DNA of 64,000 nt, from assembly GCA_019916065.1 (NCBI GenBank), contig CM034236.1:12787167-12851166 (forward strand), in the 5' to 3' direction. The stretch comes from Vitellaria paradoxa (lineage: Eukaryota > Streptophyta > Magnoliopsida > Ericales > Sapotaceae). This document shows positions 23,586-36,120 of this stretch, one piece after another. The translations under genes were made by a program, and so were the position numbers. The notes beneath the pieces were generated by a model. It had not been told where the DNA came from, ran no database searches, and saw nothing but the letters and a program-made list of their open reading frames with translations. The number at the start of each line of letters is the position of its first letter. The first letter of the stretch is position 1.

Positions 23586-24940
23586 AGCAAAACCCCATTA
23601 TTGTTGGATGCCCCCACAAAGAACAACCAAATAGTTGTTTAAGTCGCATAATCATATTACCAAAAAGGTTCAACGGTATATATTGAGCCGTGTTCACTGA
23701 CCAATCAAGGTATTTTGACTACAAGTTGAAAACGGGTTGCTAATTACTGTAATGATTTTTGTGCATTAACTTTTATGTGTTTAAATTAATGGTCTTAATT
23801 TAATTAAAATTTACAAATTCAATCAGACAAAATTTATAAATTTAGTCAAAACTCATGTTAATTTAAGCACATCAAAAATTGACGTGCAAAATCACTGAAA
23901 CAATTAGCAACACAATAAAAACTTTTACAAAAGAGACCAACTCAGGTATTTTGACTACTCTTTGTACATTTTTACGGAGCCAAAAAGAAACCGATCGAGT
24001 TGAATATGCAAGGTAAGATGTGGTGAAATTATTTGAACATGCTACTTAAAGTGGGTAAGGCTATACCTAGCTAGTCTGATTGAAATTGGATTTCGCCGTT
24101 TAATTATTCCAGTGGAAATGAGAAAGGACGGTGTATTTACTAGCTATTACCTTCCATGTGAATGCATGCTCATTAAGTTCGAAAGTTGGGAGAAAGAAAT
24201 GAAATGGCAAGAAAATGGTGGGGGGGAGGGGGAGAAAGCATGTTAATTTTTAACTTTCACTTTAGGAAAATAGGAATTGTGAAACAAATAACAAGTCTAG
24301 AAAATGGGTATTATTCCGTTGGGAAGGAGAGAAAAATAGACAAACAAAAAATATTTAATAAAGCACCCACAATTTTCTCTTTGTCTCGCAGAGTAAACTC
24401 ATTTTTGTTACCTAAACCCATTGTTCCTCCTCTTAATTCATTGAGATACCCAAGAGCCGAAAAATATCCGAAAATAAAGAGATGATACACCATCCAGATT
24501 TATACTCTCAATACGGTACCGTTTTGAGGATTAACTTTTGACAAAAAACTAATAACTTTAATTTCTTGAATGTTTGACAAATCACTAATTTTTATCACTT
24601 TTTTGCTTAAGCGTAATAACTTTTAACTCAACAGTTATCAAAATTTTTACTAAACACACATAAAATTACTAAATATTGGTAAACGTTATTAAAAATTGTC
24701 AAAAGTTACTAAAAATTATTACTTATTTTATCAAATATATCAAAAATTTCAACTATCAACTTTTAATCGAAAAATATCCAAAATTACTAAAAATTAAATT
24801 TCTGAGCAACTCCTAAATATCACCACCCATGCATTTGCTAGTCTATATATTACATATAGAGAGGTAATGGGTGTGAAAACCATTTTATTCACTTATCAAA
24901 TCTCTCTCTCTGCCCATGGAAGGAGTGAATACCAATTGTC
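23586..24940. other. gene-free stretch
   Basis: AT-rich intergenic DNA. A 99-codon plus-strand frame at 24186-24485 has low-complexity content and no recognisable domain. No RNA gene or promoter structure was seen. Confidence 0.5.
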
Positions 24941-25111
24941 ATTCTTTAATTACTATATTCCAGCAAAACTCAAATTTTTCTCTTGAAACCACCTTTGTCA
25001 ATATATTGAAAACATTTTTGTCTGTGTGAATCTTTTCTAATTTCATCATCTGTTTTTTCATGACTTCATGTATCCAATGATGTGAATGTCGATGTGCTTT
25101 GTGCGCATTCT
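24941..25111 (-). pseudogene. Ty1/copia RNase H fragment
   Basis: The minus strand encodes MRTKHIDIHIIGYM, a stop, then MKLEKIHTDKNVFNILTKVV and SREKFEFC. This is the conserved end of copia RNase H (TKHID...EKIHT..N.AD.LTK-type). No integrase or reverse transcriptase lies beside it, so it is a scrap of another copia element, distinct from the one at 25970-31672. Confidence 0.75.
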
Positions 25112-25300
25112 AATGCACTTTAAGGTAGTATTTATATGACAAAAAAAAAGGTATAAGAATTTTGTCTATGTGAATCTTTTCTAATTTCATCATCTGTTTT
25201 GTCATGACTTCATGTATCCAATGATGTGAATGTCGATATGCTTTGTGCGCATTCTAATGCACTTTAAGGTAGTGTTTGTATGACAAAAAAAGTATAAGAA
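25016..25300. repeat. 144-bp tandem duplication inside the copia scrap
   Basis: Units 25016-25159 and 25160-25300 match at more than nine bases in ten by eye, each from TTTTGTCT(G/A)TGTGAATC to GTATAAGAA. Each unit covers part of the copia RNase H remnant and the left end of a MITE-like sequence (AAGGTAGT...ATGACAAAAAAA). Confidence 0.9.
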
Positions 25301-25406
25301 AAGTACAAAAAGTTGATGTAAAAGTGATACATAACAAAATTTGATTGGAAAAAATTAGTAATTTATTATAAATTTTAGTAAATTTTGATAAACCAAATAC
25401 CCCTAA
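25266..25406. mobile_element. short MITE-like element
   Basis: The left end GGTAGTGTTTGTATGAC and the inverted right end AGGGGTATTTGGTTTATC are related, with an AT-rich non-coding interior. Its left end is duplicated in the tandem repeat at 25016-25300. Confidence 0.35.
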
Positions 25407-25969
25407 ATATTTAACCATGTTAGTTCAACTTTTTAGGGTTAACAGATCTCTATACTTATACTTTCACATATAGAACTGGATAATTTACTTCTATATATAC
25501 TAACCCACTTGGAGCTCCAAAAAAAGTTCAAAAAAACTTCAAATTTTTTGAAAAAATTAAAATTTTTTGAATTTCAAAAAATTTTAATTTGTTCAAAAAA
25601 TTTGCCAAAATCCATTAGAACAAACCATTACAATTCGTTCCATTTGAAAGATTTTTAAAAAAATTAAACTGATATTTGTACCAAAAAGTTTCACAGAACT
25701 CTAAAAGTTTCTAAGATTCTCCACTAAATTTTTGTCACATGTCACTTTTTGCACAACTTTTAACAACTTTATATCAAATCAAATACAAATACTCAAATCA
25801 TTTCAAAACAATTTTTACACTCTAAATTCTAATAGATTTTACAATTCATAAATTTTGAACTCTTTTTGGAGGTCCAATCAGACTCTAAATAAATTATTTT
25901 GATACTATTTATCAAATTTGTATATACCTGCCAATTTGTGGCAAATATCGAAGGCTTCGTTTCGAGGAT
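25407..25969. other. gene-free stretch
   Basis: AT-rich DNA with runs of AAATTTTTTGAA-type inverted words (25530-25620) and GTTCCATTTGAAAG similar to the MITE families here. No gene. Confidence 0.4.
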
Positions 25970-26479
25970 TGTTAGAATCAATATCTTATAGAAAATTAGA
26001 ATTTCAAGATTTGTTTCAAGTCATGCAACGATACCACTTTCCTTAAGGCAAAATTTGCCCTTATGTAGTGCAACAAAAGATGTATGCGAATTCCTTTTTA
26101 GGATAAAATGAAGCCCTTCATTACACTATGCACTTGTGAAATAAGACAAAATAGCATTCGTATTGTAATAGAATTGTAAGTGAAAAGGATTTTGTTTTTC
26201 TACAGCAAAATTAAATCCAATGTTGATTTATATGTTTTTTCAACTGAACAAATACAAATACGATAGAGAGTTATATTTATCAAATACTTAGTAAGTTGTT
26301 ATATCTCTTGAAAGAGTTGTATCTATTGGATAACAGTTTTATCTGTTAGATTAGATGCATCTGTTGGATAAGTACCAAACGATTGTATCAAGTGAATAAT
26401 CATTCGTGATGAAAAGTTGTGTCTTTTGGATATATATGGAGCATGATTATTGAAATAGTCAAAATAAATAATTGAATAA

Positions 26480-26514
<35 letters not shown>

Positions 26515-26736
26515 CACTTAATATCCATCATTGAGAGTTATCCAGTTATATTCACTGTCTAAGTTATTCAGATATAATAGAGTCCTACTTGAATACTATG
26601 AGTTATTACAGAATATATATCTACATGATATTTATCATTTGCAAGCTCTCATTCATAAACATATCTCTTTATATCCCAATACAACAATTTATATCAGATA
26701 TAGCAATCCCTACAAATTATTTGAAAATATCCAACA
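25970..26736 (-). repeat. 3' LTR of the copia element
   Basis: Begins TGTTAGAATC on the plus strand and ends ATCCAACA, next to the polypurine tract. It aligns with 31142-31672 over its first 600 bases. It contains an ATT microsatellite of about 12 units (26481-26514), where the other LTR has only a short interrupted ATT stretch. Confidence 0.8.
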
Positions 26737-26746
26737 ATCCCCCGCT
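26737..26746 (-). other. polypurine tract of the copia element
   Basis: The minus strand reads AGCGGGGGAT directly before the LTR start TGTTGGATATT, a typical copia arrangement. Confidence 0.75.
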
Positions 26747-27221
26747 ATTTTCAAATAATTTGAAATATTACAATAGATCACAATAATTTAGAAAATCGTA
26801 TGCATAAATAAGGGTATCTTACGATTGAACCATTACTTAGTGAAAGTTTATTACAATAAAATAGAATATAATGGTACATAAGTTTTGAACCAAATATTCT
26901 AGTGATAAATTATTCAACATTTTACGCATGTGACTTTAAAAAAAAATTAATAACTATTTTAATAAATTTTGACACTTTAAAGTCCTTATGCCCATATCAT
27001 TTTCATAGATTGAATACCCCCACTATAAGGTATTCTTATTATATCTATTAAGTGAATTTGAAAATCACAACATCCTCTTTTTAAACTACGGGTGCCAATC
27101 ACTATGTTACTTTGGGATGGAAATAAACAAATAAATATACTGATTCATTCACTCTTATAATGTACTTTGACTCATTGAACTAAAAACAAAACGTTGTATC
27201 ATGTCTTGAATTGAGGTTCCA

Positions 27222-30200
27222 TCATTGGTGATTTAATTTAGTGAGCTTGAGACTCATTTCTCTTGATGTTTTGTTCACTAAATCTCTTGTCAATCCTTTT
27301 GTTAAAGGATCAGCCATATTTTGACTTGATCTTACAAAATCAATAGTGATCACTTCATTTGTAATCAAGTCTCTCACATAACTGTGCCTTAATCTAATAT
27401 ATCTAGATTTTCCATTATACATTTGACTATAAGCTTTTGCTAATGTTGTTGTACTATCACAGTGAATAGAAATAGGTGCTAAGGGTTTTGGCCATAAATG
27501 TATTTCATATAACAAATCTCTTAGCCATTCAACTTCTTTACTTGATGAGGCTAAAGCTACAAATTCTGCAGCCATGGTGGAATTTATTATACAAGTTTGT
27601 TTCTTGGAACCCCAAAAAATTGCACCTCCGCCAAGCAAAAATATCCATCCAGTAGTTGATGCATGATCATCCTTATCAGTAATCTAACTTGCATCAGTAT
27701 ATCCTTCTAAAACTTAAGGATTAAGGATAACCAACATAACTTATACCATAATCCTTACTTTTCTTTAGATACTTTAAAATTCTTCATACACCATGCCAAT
27801 GCATATCACTGGGATTACTTGTGTATCTACTCATTTTGCCAATGATATAAGCTATGTGTGGCCTAACATAAGTCATTGTGTACATTAGGCATCCTATTTC
27901 TGTTGCATACTCCATTTGTGAAACTAGATTTCCAATATTCTTAACTAGATTCATGTTTAAATCAAAAGGTGTTAAGGCAAAACTACAATCAGAATGATCA
28001 ATTTTATTGAGAACCTTCTCAATATAATGTGATTGAGAAAGTGTAATACTTTCTTGATCTCTCAAAATCCTAATGCCAAGAATGACATCTGCCTCACCCA
28101 TGTCTTTTATATCAAAATTATTTGATAATAAGTTTTTAGTAGCTTCAACTTTTTCCAAGTCAGTTCCAAAAATCAACATACCATCAATATATAAGCAAAT
28201 GATAACACATTTTCCTTCTTTGAACTTGCCATAGACACACTTGTTAGATTCATTGATCTTAAAGTCATAACCAAGTATAACCTCATCAGATTTCTGATAC
28301 CATTGCTTAGGTACTTGCTTTAATCCATACAAAGACGTAATAAGTTTACACACCTTATGCTCTTGACCAGGTACAACAAAACCTTCAGGTTGTTCCATGT
28401 ACATTTCCTTATCCAATTCAACATTTAAGAAAGCTATTTTAACATCCATTTGATGAATAACTATTCTATGAATTGAAGTAAGTGCGACAAGTACCCTTAT
28501 TGTGGCAATTCCTACCACTGGTGAATATGTATCAAAGTAATCGATACCTTACATTTGAGTAAAGCCTTTAGCCACCAACTTGGCTTTAAACTTTTCAATG
28601 GTTCCATCCACTTTCATTTTCCTTTTGAAAATTCATTTACAACCAATTAGTTTGGAACTAGGTGGGAGGTCAGCCAATTTTCAGGTTTTATTTCCGACAA
28701 TTGAATCCATTTTATCATTTATAGCTTCCTTTCAAAATGAAGCATCTTATGATTTTATTGTTTCTTGAAATGTTTTGGGATCTGCTTCTATATTGAAGCA
28801 ATAAGGAAATAGATTACTTATTGATTCTCTTATTCTTTTAACTAAGAACATGAAGAAATCAAAATCATAAGTCTTTGATTTCTTTGCCCTTTTGCACCTT
28901 TGAAGTTCAATGACTTCATTCTCATTATCATTTTCAAAAACCCTTTTTCTTTTATTAGAAACTTGTTCTCATTCTTATTCTGGAATTTTTTCATTTATTT
29001 TAGGAATAAATTTAAATCTATTTTCTTCAAAAATAGCATCTCTTGACTCGATTATAGTATTGACTGAAATCGAGTTATTAGGTTCTATAACCATGAACCT
29101 ATAGGCTTTGCTATTATGTGCATATCCTAAGAAAATGCACTCAACACCCCTTTCATTTTGGTTCTGAAACTTTGACAATTGCCTTACACTCCCAAACTCT
29201 CAAATAGTTTAGGTTAGACTTTCTTTTATTTCAAAATTCATAAGCGGTAGTTTTGCTCCTTTTGTTAGGAGCTTTATGGCATGCTGTAAGTAATGCCTCA
29301 CTCCAAAATCCCTAGCTTAAACCAGAATTTGATAACATGGCATTAACCATTTTAGTCAACACAAGATTCTTACGTTCAGCCACACTATTTTGTTGTGGTG
29401 TGTAAGAAGTTGTCATTTCATGAATGATTCCAGTAGATTCAAAATATGTAGAATCATAATATTCTCCTTCCCTATCTAATCTTAGACATTTAATAAAAGA
29501 TTCATAATGCAATTCTACTTCAGCTTTATAATTTTGAATTTCCATAACTTCATCTTTATAATGCAACAAGTAGACGTAACAAAATCTTGTGTAATCATCT
29601 ATAAAAGTGATAAGATATTTCTTTCCACCTAACGTTAGAGTAGAATGCATATCACACACATCACTATGGATAAGATCAAGTATATTAAATGTTCTATCAA
29701 TTTTAGGAAAAGGAATTATGGTTATTTCTGTTAAGATACATGTATATTTTCCTTGTGATTTTTCAAAATATGGTATCAAGTTAATTTTAATCATATCATA
29801 CACCTTTTTAAAATTTATATGTCCTAATCTATGATGCCAAAGAAAAAAAGGCTCAACCATGTAAACAGAAATAGTAATATTATTATGAACATTTAATTTG
29901 AACATACCATCACAAAAATAACCCTTACCCATAAATGTATCACCCTTTGACAGTACAAACTTATCAGCCTCAAAGACAAGTTTGAATCCAAACTTGTTTA
30001 ACAGACTACTCAAAACCAAATTCTTTTTAACTTTTGGTACATAAAATAGTGCCAGAAGTAAACTTCAATTCCACATCTCCAACTCCAAGAACAAGAGCAG
30101 TGGTTGAATTTCCCATGAATAAAACAATACCATCATCAATAAGTTTCATGGTTTTGAAGAAATTCTTATTTTTGCAAACGTATCGGGTAACACCAGAATC

Positions 30201-31112
30201 AACCCGCCAAGCACAGTCATTCTCAAGCAAATTGATTTCAGAAATTATTGCAATAAGATTTTTATTTGCTCCTTGCTTATCTTCTTTATTTGCTCCATTT
30301 GAGGATCATTGCTCATTTTTCCTCTTTATAAAAAGGAAGCATTCAGATTTGTAGTGACCTTCCTTAAGACAAAAAAAGGATTTACCTTTTTTCTTCTACC
30401 ATTTATTTTGTGATTTATCATGGGATAGATTCTTCCTCTTATTCGAGGTTCTGTTGGACTATCCTTCTTCAACCACATGCACATTTGAAACATGAGATTT
30501 TTTATTCTCATCCTGTTTATGAAATTCCTCTTCAACACGAAGATGGTTACCAAGATAATCAAGAGTAATATCTTCCTTTTCATGTTTAAGGCTTCTCTTG
30601 AAATCTTTTAAGAAGGTAGCAAGTTATCAATAATAGAACTAACAACAATTGTTTCATCCATGTACATTTTATGTTGTGAAAAATTATTTAACATTCTTTT
30701 AATCTCAGCAAATTGTTCCATAACAGACCTACCATCAACCATTTTAAAATTCTTAAATTTTAAGACAAAATTTTTTACTAGTTGCATCCTCTTGCATATA
30801 CTTTGTCTCCAATTTGTCACAGAGTTCTTTTGCAGTAGAAATACTGTGGTAGACATCAAATAAAGAATCACATATTGCATTCAAGATATGTCCCGTACAT
30901 ATTTCATCATCAGTCTCCCATTTTTGTCTTTTTCTTGAATTAGATAGCGCTTCATTTTCAGTTTCAATAGGTTTTGGAGAGTCTAGGACATAAACTACTT
31001 ATAGTGTCACTAATAAAAAGTACACTTGTTTCTTCCAGCATATGAAATTTCTTCCATTAAAATGTTCAAGTTTCACAAAAGTAGAAGCAAAATCCTTTAG
31101 AGTTCATGCCAT
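27222..31112 (-). pseudogene. copia gag-pol, frameshifted and with mutated catalytic sites
   Basis: Gag begins with an ATG near 31112, hits a TGA at the third codon, and continues with NFSQHKMYMDETIVVSSIID (30608-30720). The zinc knuckle near 30330-30380 reads SFFCLKEGHYKSEC, with Ser where the first Cys is expected. Protease has WRVDSG (30200). Integrase (29312-30019) has HHRLGHINFKKV and the HSDVCDM and IDDYTRF segments. Reverse transcriptase (27784-28518) has MDVKIAFLNVELDKEMYMEQP and LYIDGMLIFG, where the normal YVDD has lost its second aspartate. RNase H (27222-27638) has SKKQTCIINSTMAAEF and ADPLTKGLTRDL. It cannot encode a working enzyme. Confidence 0.9.
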
Positions 31113-31141
31113 AGTTGCTTTCTTTAATTTTATCTTAAGAT

Positions 31142-31672
31142 CGTTGGAATCAGTATCTTATAAAAAATTAGGATCTCAGGTGTTGCTTCAAGTTATGTAA
31201 AGATGTCATTCACCCTTATATAGTGCAACAAATGATATATACAAATTTCTTTTTAGGATAAAATGGAACCCTTGATTATGCTTTACACTTGTGAAATCAA
31301 AACAAAAATAGCATTTATATTGTAACAAAATTGTAAGTAAAAAAGATTTTGTTTTTCTACAGTAAAACAAAATTCAATGTTGATTTATATATTTTTCCAA
31401 TCGAATCGATACAAATAAGATAGAGATTTGTATATATTAAACACATAGTAGGTCGAGTTGTATTATATATGTTGGAACAAATACATCTGTTGGATAAGTG
31501 CCAAACAATTGTATTAGATGGTCAATCATGATGAAAAGTTATGTCTTTTAATTAGATAAATATAAAACATGATTATTAAAATAATCATAATAAATAATTA
31601 TTATCATTATTATCACCTGATATCCATCACTGTGAGTTATTTGGTTACACTCACTCGCTAAAGTTCTTAACA
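31142..31672 (-). repeat. 5' LTR of the copia element, truncated
   Basis: Aligns with 25970-26570 (for example CTTTTTAGGATAAAATG, TTTTGTTTTTCTACAG, GATATCCATCA). Matching stops at about 31672, so about 165 bp present in the left LTR are missing or unrecognisable. The expected first TG is CG here. Confidence 0.75.
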
Positions 31673-33622
31673 ATGTTGATGAAATCAAATTATTTGAATC
31701 AATTGTGTTAATTTTAAATTTGGTTATAGCTGAAAAATGGAGTCCAAAAGTAACTATACAGATTCAAATTCAAAAACAATCAAAATTAAGACATTAACTC
31801 TTTTTTAATTGAGACTTTCATCTTTTGAACTAATATATGTTTATTCTTTTCCATCAGAAATTAAACGAAAAATGTTAGAAATTATAAATTAATTTAAGAA
31901 ATTAAATGATTTGTGGGGTATTATGAGGCAATTCAAAATAACAAGTTTTGCAGATTGATCCAGATCCATTAATTATTGAATCAAACGGATTTAGATCCAT
32001 TGTGTTACGAATTTAGTTTATCAGATCTAGTCTAATATTATTGACGTGCATACAGATTAGATTTGAACCAAATCTGACGCATTAACATGCCTAATTACCT
32101 CTTGTGAATTTATTAATTTATATAGTAATTAAATATTTAATATTATTTATAAATGTAATGCATGTAGGGATGCCAATGGGGTATATAAGAGGCGGATATA
32201 ACAATATTCGAATCTGAACTCCAAACCTTCCATCTGTCTTCGAATTTGCCCCAATCTCTGAGTGGATATTTTTTAAACCCCCATCCCTACTGAAAACGAA
32301 GAACGAATATATCTGCAGATATCCGAAAATCTAAACCTGCCGTCCACCTCTGAATCCACCTCTAACTTGACATATAACTTAATTATGTAACCTATTACTA
32401 TAAATAATTTATCTCCAAATCTAAAATAATACATAAACATTATCACAATAATAATTCACTAAAATAATGCATAAACATCTCCAGAACTAATATTACACCA
32501 AAGTATCATTTCATCAACCGATACAAAATTCTAAAGTACCAACATTATCCTAACTCAAAGTAACAAATGCAAAATATCATATTTTTTGGGGCTGTTCGGG
32601 TCTGTTCGAATATTTTTTGGGACAGATTTGAATTAGATTGGGGGTGAAGGCAATCACAACCTCATATTCAATTCGATATCCAAATTTTTTTTTTTTAAAT
32701 TCCGAACCCGATCTAACCTTTGAAAAAAATTCGAATTTCATATCCATTAACTTAGGTAACATATCAGATTTAGACAAATCAGATGATATGACAATCCCTA
32801 AATGCACGTACCTTAAACTAGTATATATATGTGTCTGTATGTGTAAAAGTTCTGGGCCAATCTGGGCTTCAACAACTCACCCCAAGCCCGGCCTGTGATT
32901 AAAACTTATTATGGGCTGTGATTGCTGAATCCTAGGCCTGTAGGGACCCACGTTGACTCAAGGTCCAGTGGACAGATAATTACTGTTCATCATATGTCAA
33001 CCCGGAAAGTCTTTTTGAAAGTTCATTTAAAATTCTTGGCCGAAGTATTGTTCCAACAAAGAAGTTGACAAGCCCCCATCTTTGTTGCATTATTCTTACT
33101 ACAAAAAATGAAATGCGAGCGTAACATCATCTCATTCAGAGCTAAAATCCTTGGGTGGGAGCACTTAACCAGCCCATCCTTTTTTTTTTTTATTTTTTGT
33201 CTTATTCTTTTCTACAAATAATGAAATTGGAACTTGGGCTTCATTTGGCTTAAAAAAAACATTTTGCTTCTTTTTTTTTTTTTAGTTTTTTTGGTTTTAT
33301 ATGTCTTTTTTCATAAAAATTTACTTTTTTAGAAGTTATAGTTTTTAAGCGTGTTAATCGCATTTATATATAAAAAAATTAAAAAATTTATATTTATTGA
33401 GTAAAAGTTAGAAAAAAAAATAAAAAAAAATCATATTTTTAGTTACTTTTTCAACAAAACGTATAACTTTTACATAAACTGACGTGAAATTTTTTATTTT
33501 TTTACGAATGTAATTAATATACCTAAAAATTATAATTTTAAAAAAATGTTAAATTTTGATCGAAAAAAGTCATATTTGATGGAAAAATTTAAAAAAATAA
33601 TATTTTTTTTCAGTAATTAAAT

Positions 33623-33624
<2 letters not shown>

Positions 33625-33665
<41 letters not shown>
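33625..33665. repeat. (GA)n microsatellite
   Basis: About 20 GA units without interruption. Confidence 0.97.
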
Positions 33666-33667
<2 letters not shown>

Positions 33668-35082
33668 CCTAACTGTGCTTGGATTCATTGAATCCGGCTA
33701 TAAGACGTTAACGCAAAGTTCAATCTGTTTGCACTCGATTTTTTTTTTTTTTATTTCAATTTAATGCGACGTTTATGATGTAAACCCGGCCCGAAAGTGA
33801 ACTCATGAGTAATGACAGCAAGCATTAAGCAGTCCTACTGGACCCATTTGCCTTACTAGTTTACTAATGTAGCGTGGCGAAACCTCACGCATTAAGGAAA
33901 CTAGGGTATCAACTTTTAAGCTTTTTGGTACATATCAACTTCTAAGTTAGAAGTTAATTAAAAATAAGTTAACTGTTTCAATTATAGGGGAAAAAAAGAG
34001 TTATTTGAAGTCTTTGGCAATTTGTCAAAAAAATATTTTATTCATATTTTTGTGCATAAGTTATTTAGTACCGATTAAAATAAAAATATTTATTTTATAA
34101 AAATTTTATTATAGTGCCCTTATAATTGATTATATAGTATTATGTTATATTTGGTAATTAGTAGCCAGGGATAAGGTTATTTTTTTAGTGATAATTTTAA
34201 AATTTTTGACAACAATTATTTTCTAATAATTTTATAAATTATTAAAAATATATTTATTTAAACACAGTTTGTTGAAAAGAAAAAAAAAAGAGGGTAATTT
34301 TAGTTTCTAGATTTTTATACATAATGTATATTGGGAATTATGGAGATTAAGTGAGGAATTTTGAAAAATTAATAAGAAATCTTAAACCTTCTAGTACTCC
34401 TAGCTGCGAAAGCATTAAAAAAAAATTCTAATTTTTTTTAATTTTTTCGCTTGTGTCTTTTTAATTTTTTTTAGTGTAAAAAATAAGCTTATTTATCTTA
34501 AAATCTAGGTAATTAATCACACTTAACTTTCTTAAAGCAATAAACCAAAAAACTAGCAACGCAGTACTAAACGGAAATGTGACATTTTTAACTAGTTAAA
34601 TAATCTTAATTTTGAAGTGACCCTTTGCTTAATTTTTTGAATTTATTTAAAATAAAATTAAAAAATTTAAAATAATAAATAACGAGTATTGGTTAGTTAA
34701 TTTAATGTATTTAAGTAAATATAAAATAATAAAGATTCATTTAAATAAAATAAAAAAATTATAAAAGTAATCGGTAGCTAAAAAATATTTAACAAAAATA
34801 AAATATTAAAAATACAAAATTACTTAAATAGCTTAAAAAAAAATTAAAAAACACTGACACAACTCTTTCAATCTATATGTAGGTGGCTATTGGTAAGTTG
34901 AGGGATATTAATAAAAATAAATAAATATCTCACCAAATAATTGATTTTTAATTTTATTAGTTTTCCAACGATTCTTAGTGTTTAGTTCATTATTGTAATA
35001 GTGTCACAAGAGGTATGCAGGTTCATGTATCATCTCGAAAGGGTCATTGCTAGCTTATCCTTTCCTGATTTCACAGATAGTT

Positions 35083-35084
<2 letters not shown>

Positions 35085-35115
<31 letters not shown>
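35085..35115. repeat. (AT)n microsatellite
   Basis: About 15 uninterrupted AT units. Confidence 0.97.
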
Positions 35116-35118
<3 letters not shown>

Positions 35119-35716
35119 GTATTCAAAAAATTAAGTAGTTGATGTTTAGCGTGGAATTAATGGATCCAAGTGACGGAACATTTGCCTATCACTTTGGATG
35201 ATATTCCATTTTTCGAATACTTAATTAAGGAAATAGAGAAGTAGTCAAAGTTTCATTTAATGTTACAAAAGTTGAAATAAAACATAGTTTGAATTAACTT
35301 TTTTACGTTTAGAATACAATCAACCAATCACAAGAAAAAGGTCTGACGAAATTTGTTAGAATCTTATGGCATTTTTTTTATAATTTTTTGAGAATTTGGA
35401 TTAATTTTATTAAGATTTATAAATATTTGTTAAAATTTATAGATATTACGAGAATTTATCAAAATTTAATAAAAATTAATTATATAAAGATTTTTAGAAT
35501 TTTTTTTTTACTACTCCAAACACATCCTCTGTAACTATTTTTGAAAGGATTGGAAGCTAGCAAGATGTTAGGCGGCTCAAATGAGTCCGTTGAACGAACA
35601 TTCAATTTTTTTCCCAAGGTCACATCGCTTTTTAACATGCATCATATATCTGAATATTTTCTGGATGATTTTATTTTGATTCCATGCATGGAATATATAT
35701 GCTCATACCGAAAGTA

Positions 35717-36120
35717 GTCAGGCTAGAAGCAAGTGAATATACATTGTATACAAACAATATTTCCCCCTATTGCTGTGGAAATCTTAAATTATCTTCTCGT
35801 TACGCTCTGATAAATAATAACAAACACGAATATAAGAAAACACACACAATAGAAGAATGTAAAATTTACATGGTGAATAATGGCACACACGAACACAAGA
35901 AAACACACACAAAAAAAAAAACATAAGATTTATATGATTCGACAATTTACTTAAGTAGAAGCTAGTGAATATATATACAAACAAATATTTTCCTATTATT
36001 ATTGCGGAAACACTAAATCATCTTCCGGTAACACTCTAGTGAATAATAACAAATATAAATACAAGAAAGTACACAAAGAATGCAATATTTACGTGGTTCG
36101 ATAATTTACTTATGTTCACG
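35717..36120. repeat. imperfect tandem duplication with ACGTGGTTCG-type motif
   Basis: Two imperfect copies start at about 35722 and 35955 (TAGAAGC..GTGAATATA, CAAACAAATATT, TTGC(T/G)G(T/C)GGAAA, TAAATAATAACAAA). A third partial copy of the inner AATGGCACAC/CACACACAA part lies near 35878. The end reads TTTACGTGGTTCGATAATTTAC and TTCACGG, a phrase I recall as common in plant retroelement-derived repeats. Non-coding. Confidence 0.6.

Larger units (their letters stand above)
25970..31672 (-). mobile_element. Ty1/copia retrotransposon, decayed
   Basis: A minus-strand copia element with order gag, protease, integrase, reverse transcriptase, RNase H, which defines Ty1/copia. The left (3') LTR is 767 bp; the right (5') LTR retains about 531 bp and seems to lack roughly the last 165 bp of U3. 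A polypurine tract borders the left LTR. Coding parts lie in at least three frames with many stops. The LTRs differ by many substitutions and indels, so the insertion is much older than the 14742-23545 element. No clear primer site or target duplication was found. Confidence 0.9.
31673..35716. other. gene-free AT-rich stretch
   Basis: No credible gene. 32165-32340 and 32575-32790 contain words such as CGAATATTTTT, ATCCAAATT and CCGAACCCGATC that resemble a common plant intergenic repeat, but no ends could be set. 33780-33900 is somewhat GC-richer without a frame. Long A/T runs dominate 33180-33620 and 34050-34850. Confidence 0.5.

Noticed and set aside
24186..24485. 99-codon plus-strand frame with an ATG
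   Set aside because: Low-complexity start (WWGGGG), lysine-rich random-looking remainder, no domain, no codon or composition shift against its surroundings.
31110..31142. Primer-binding site of the copia element
   Set aside because: The sequence between the 5' LTR and gag (ATCTTAAGATAAAATT on the minus strand) does not match initiator tRNA-Met or another tRNA end that I can recall.
25965..31677. Target duplication of the copia element
   Set aside because: Flanks AGGAT and ATGTT do not match, and the right LTR is truncated.
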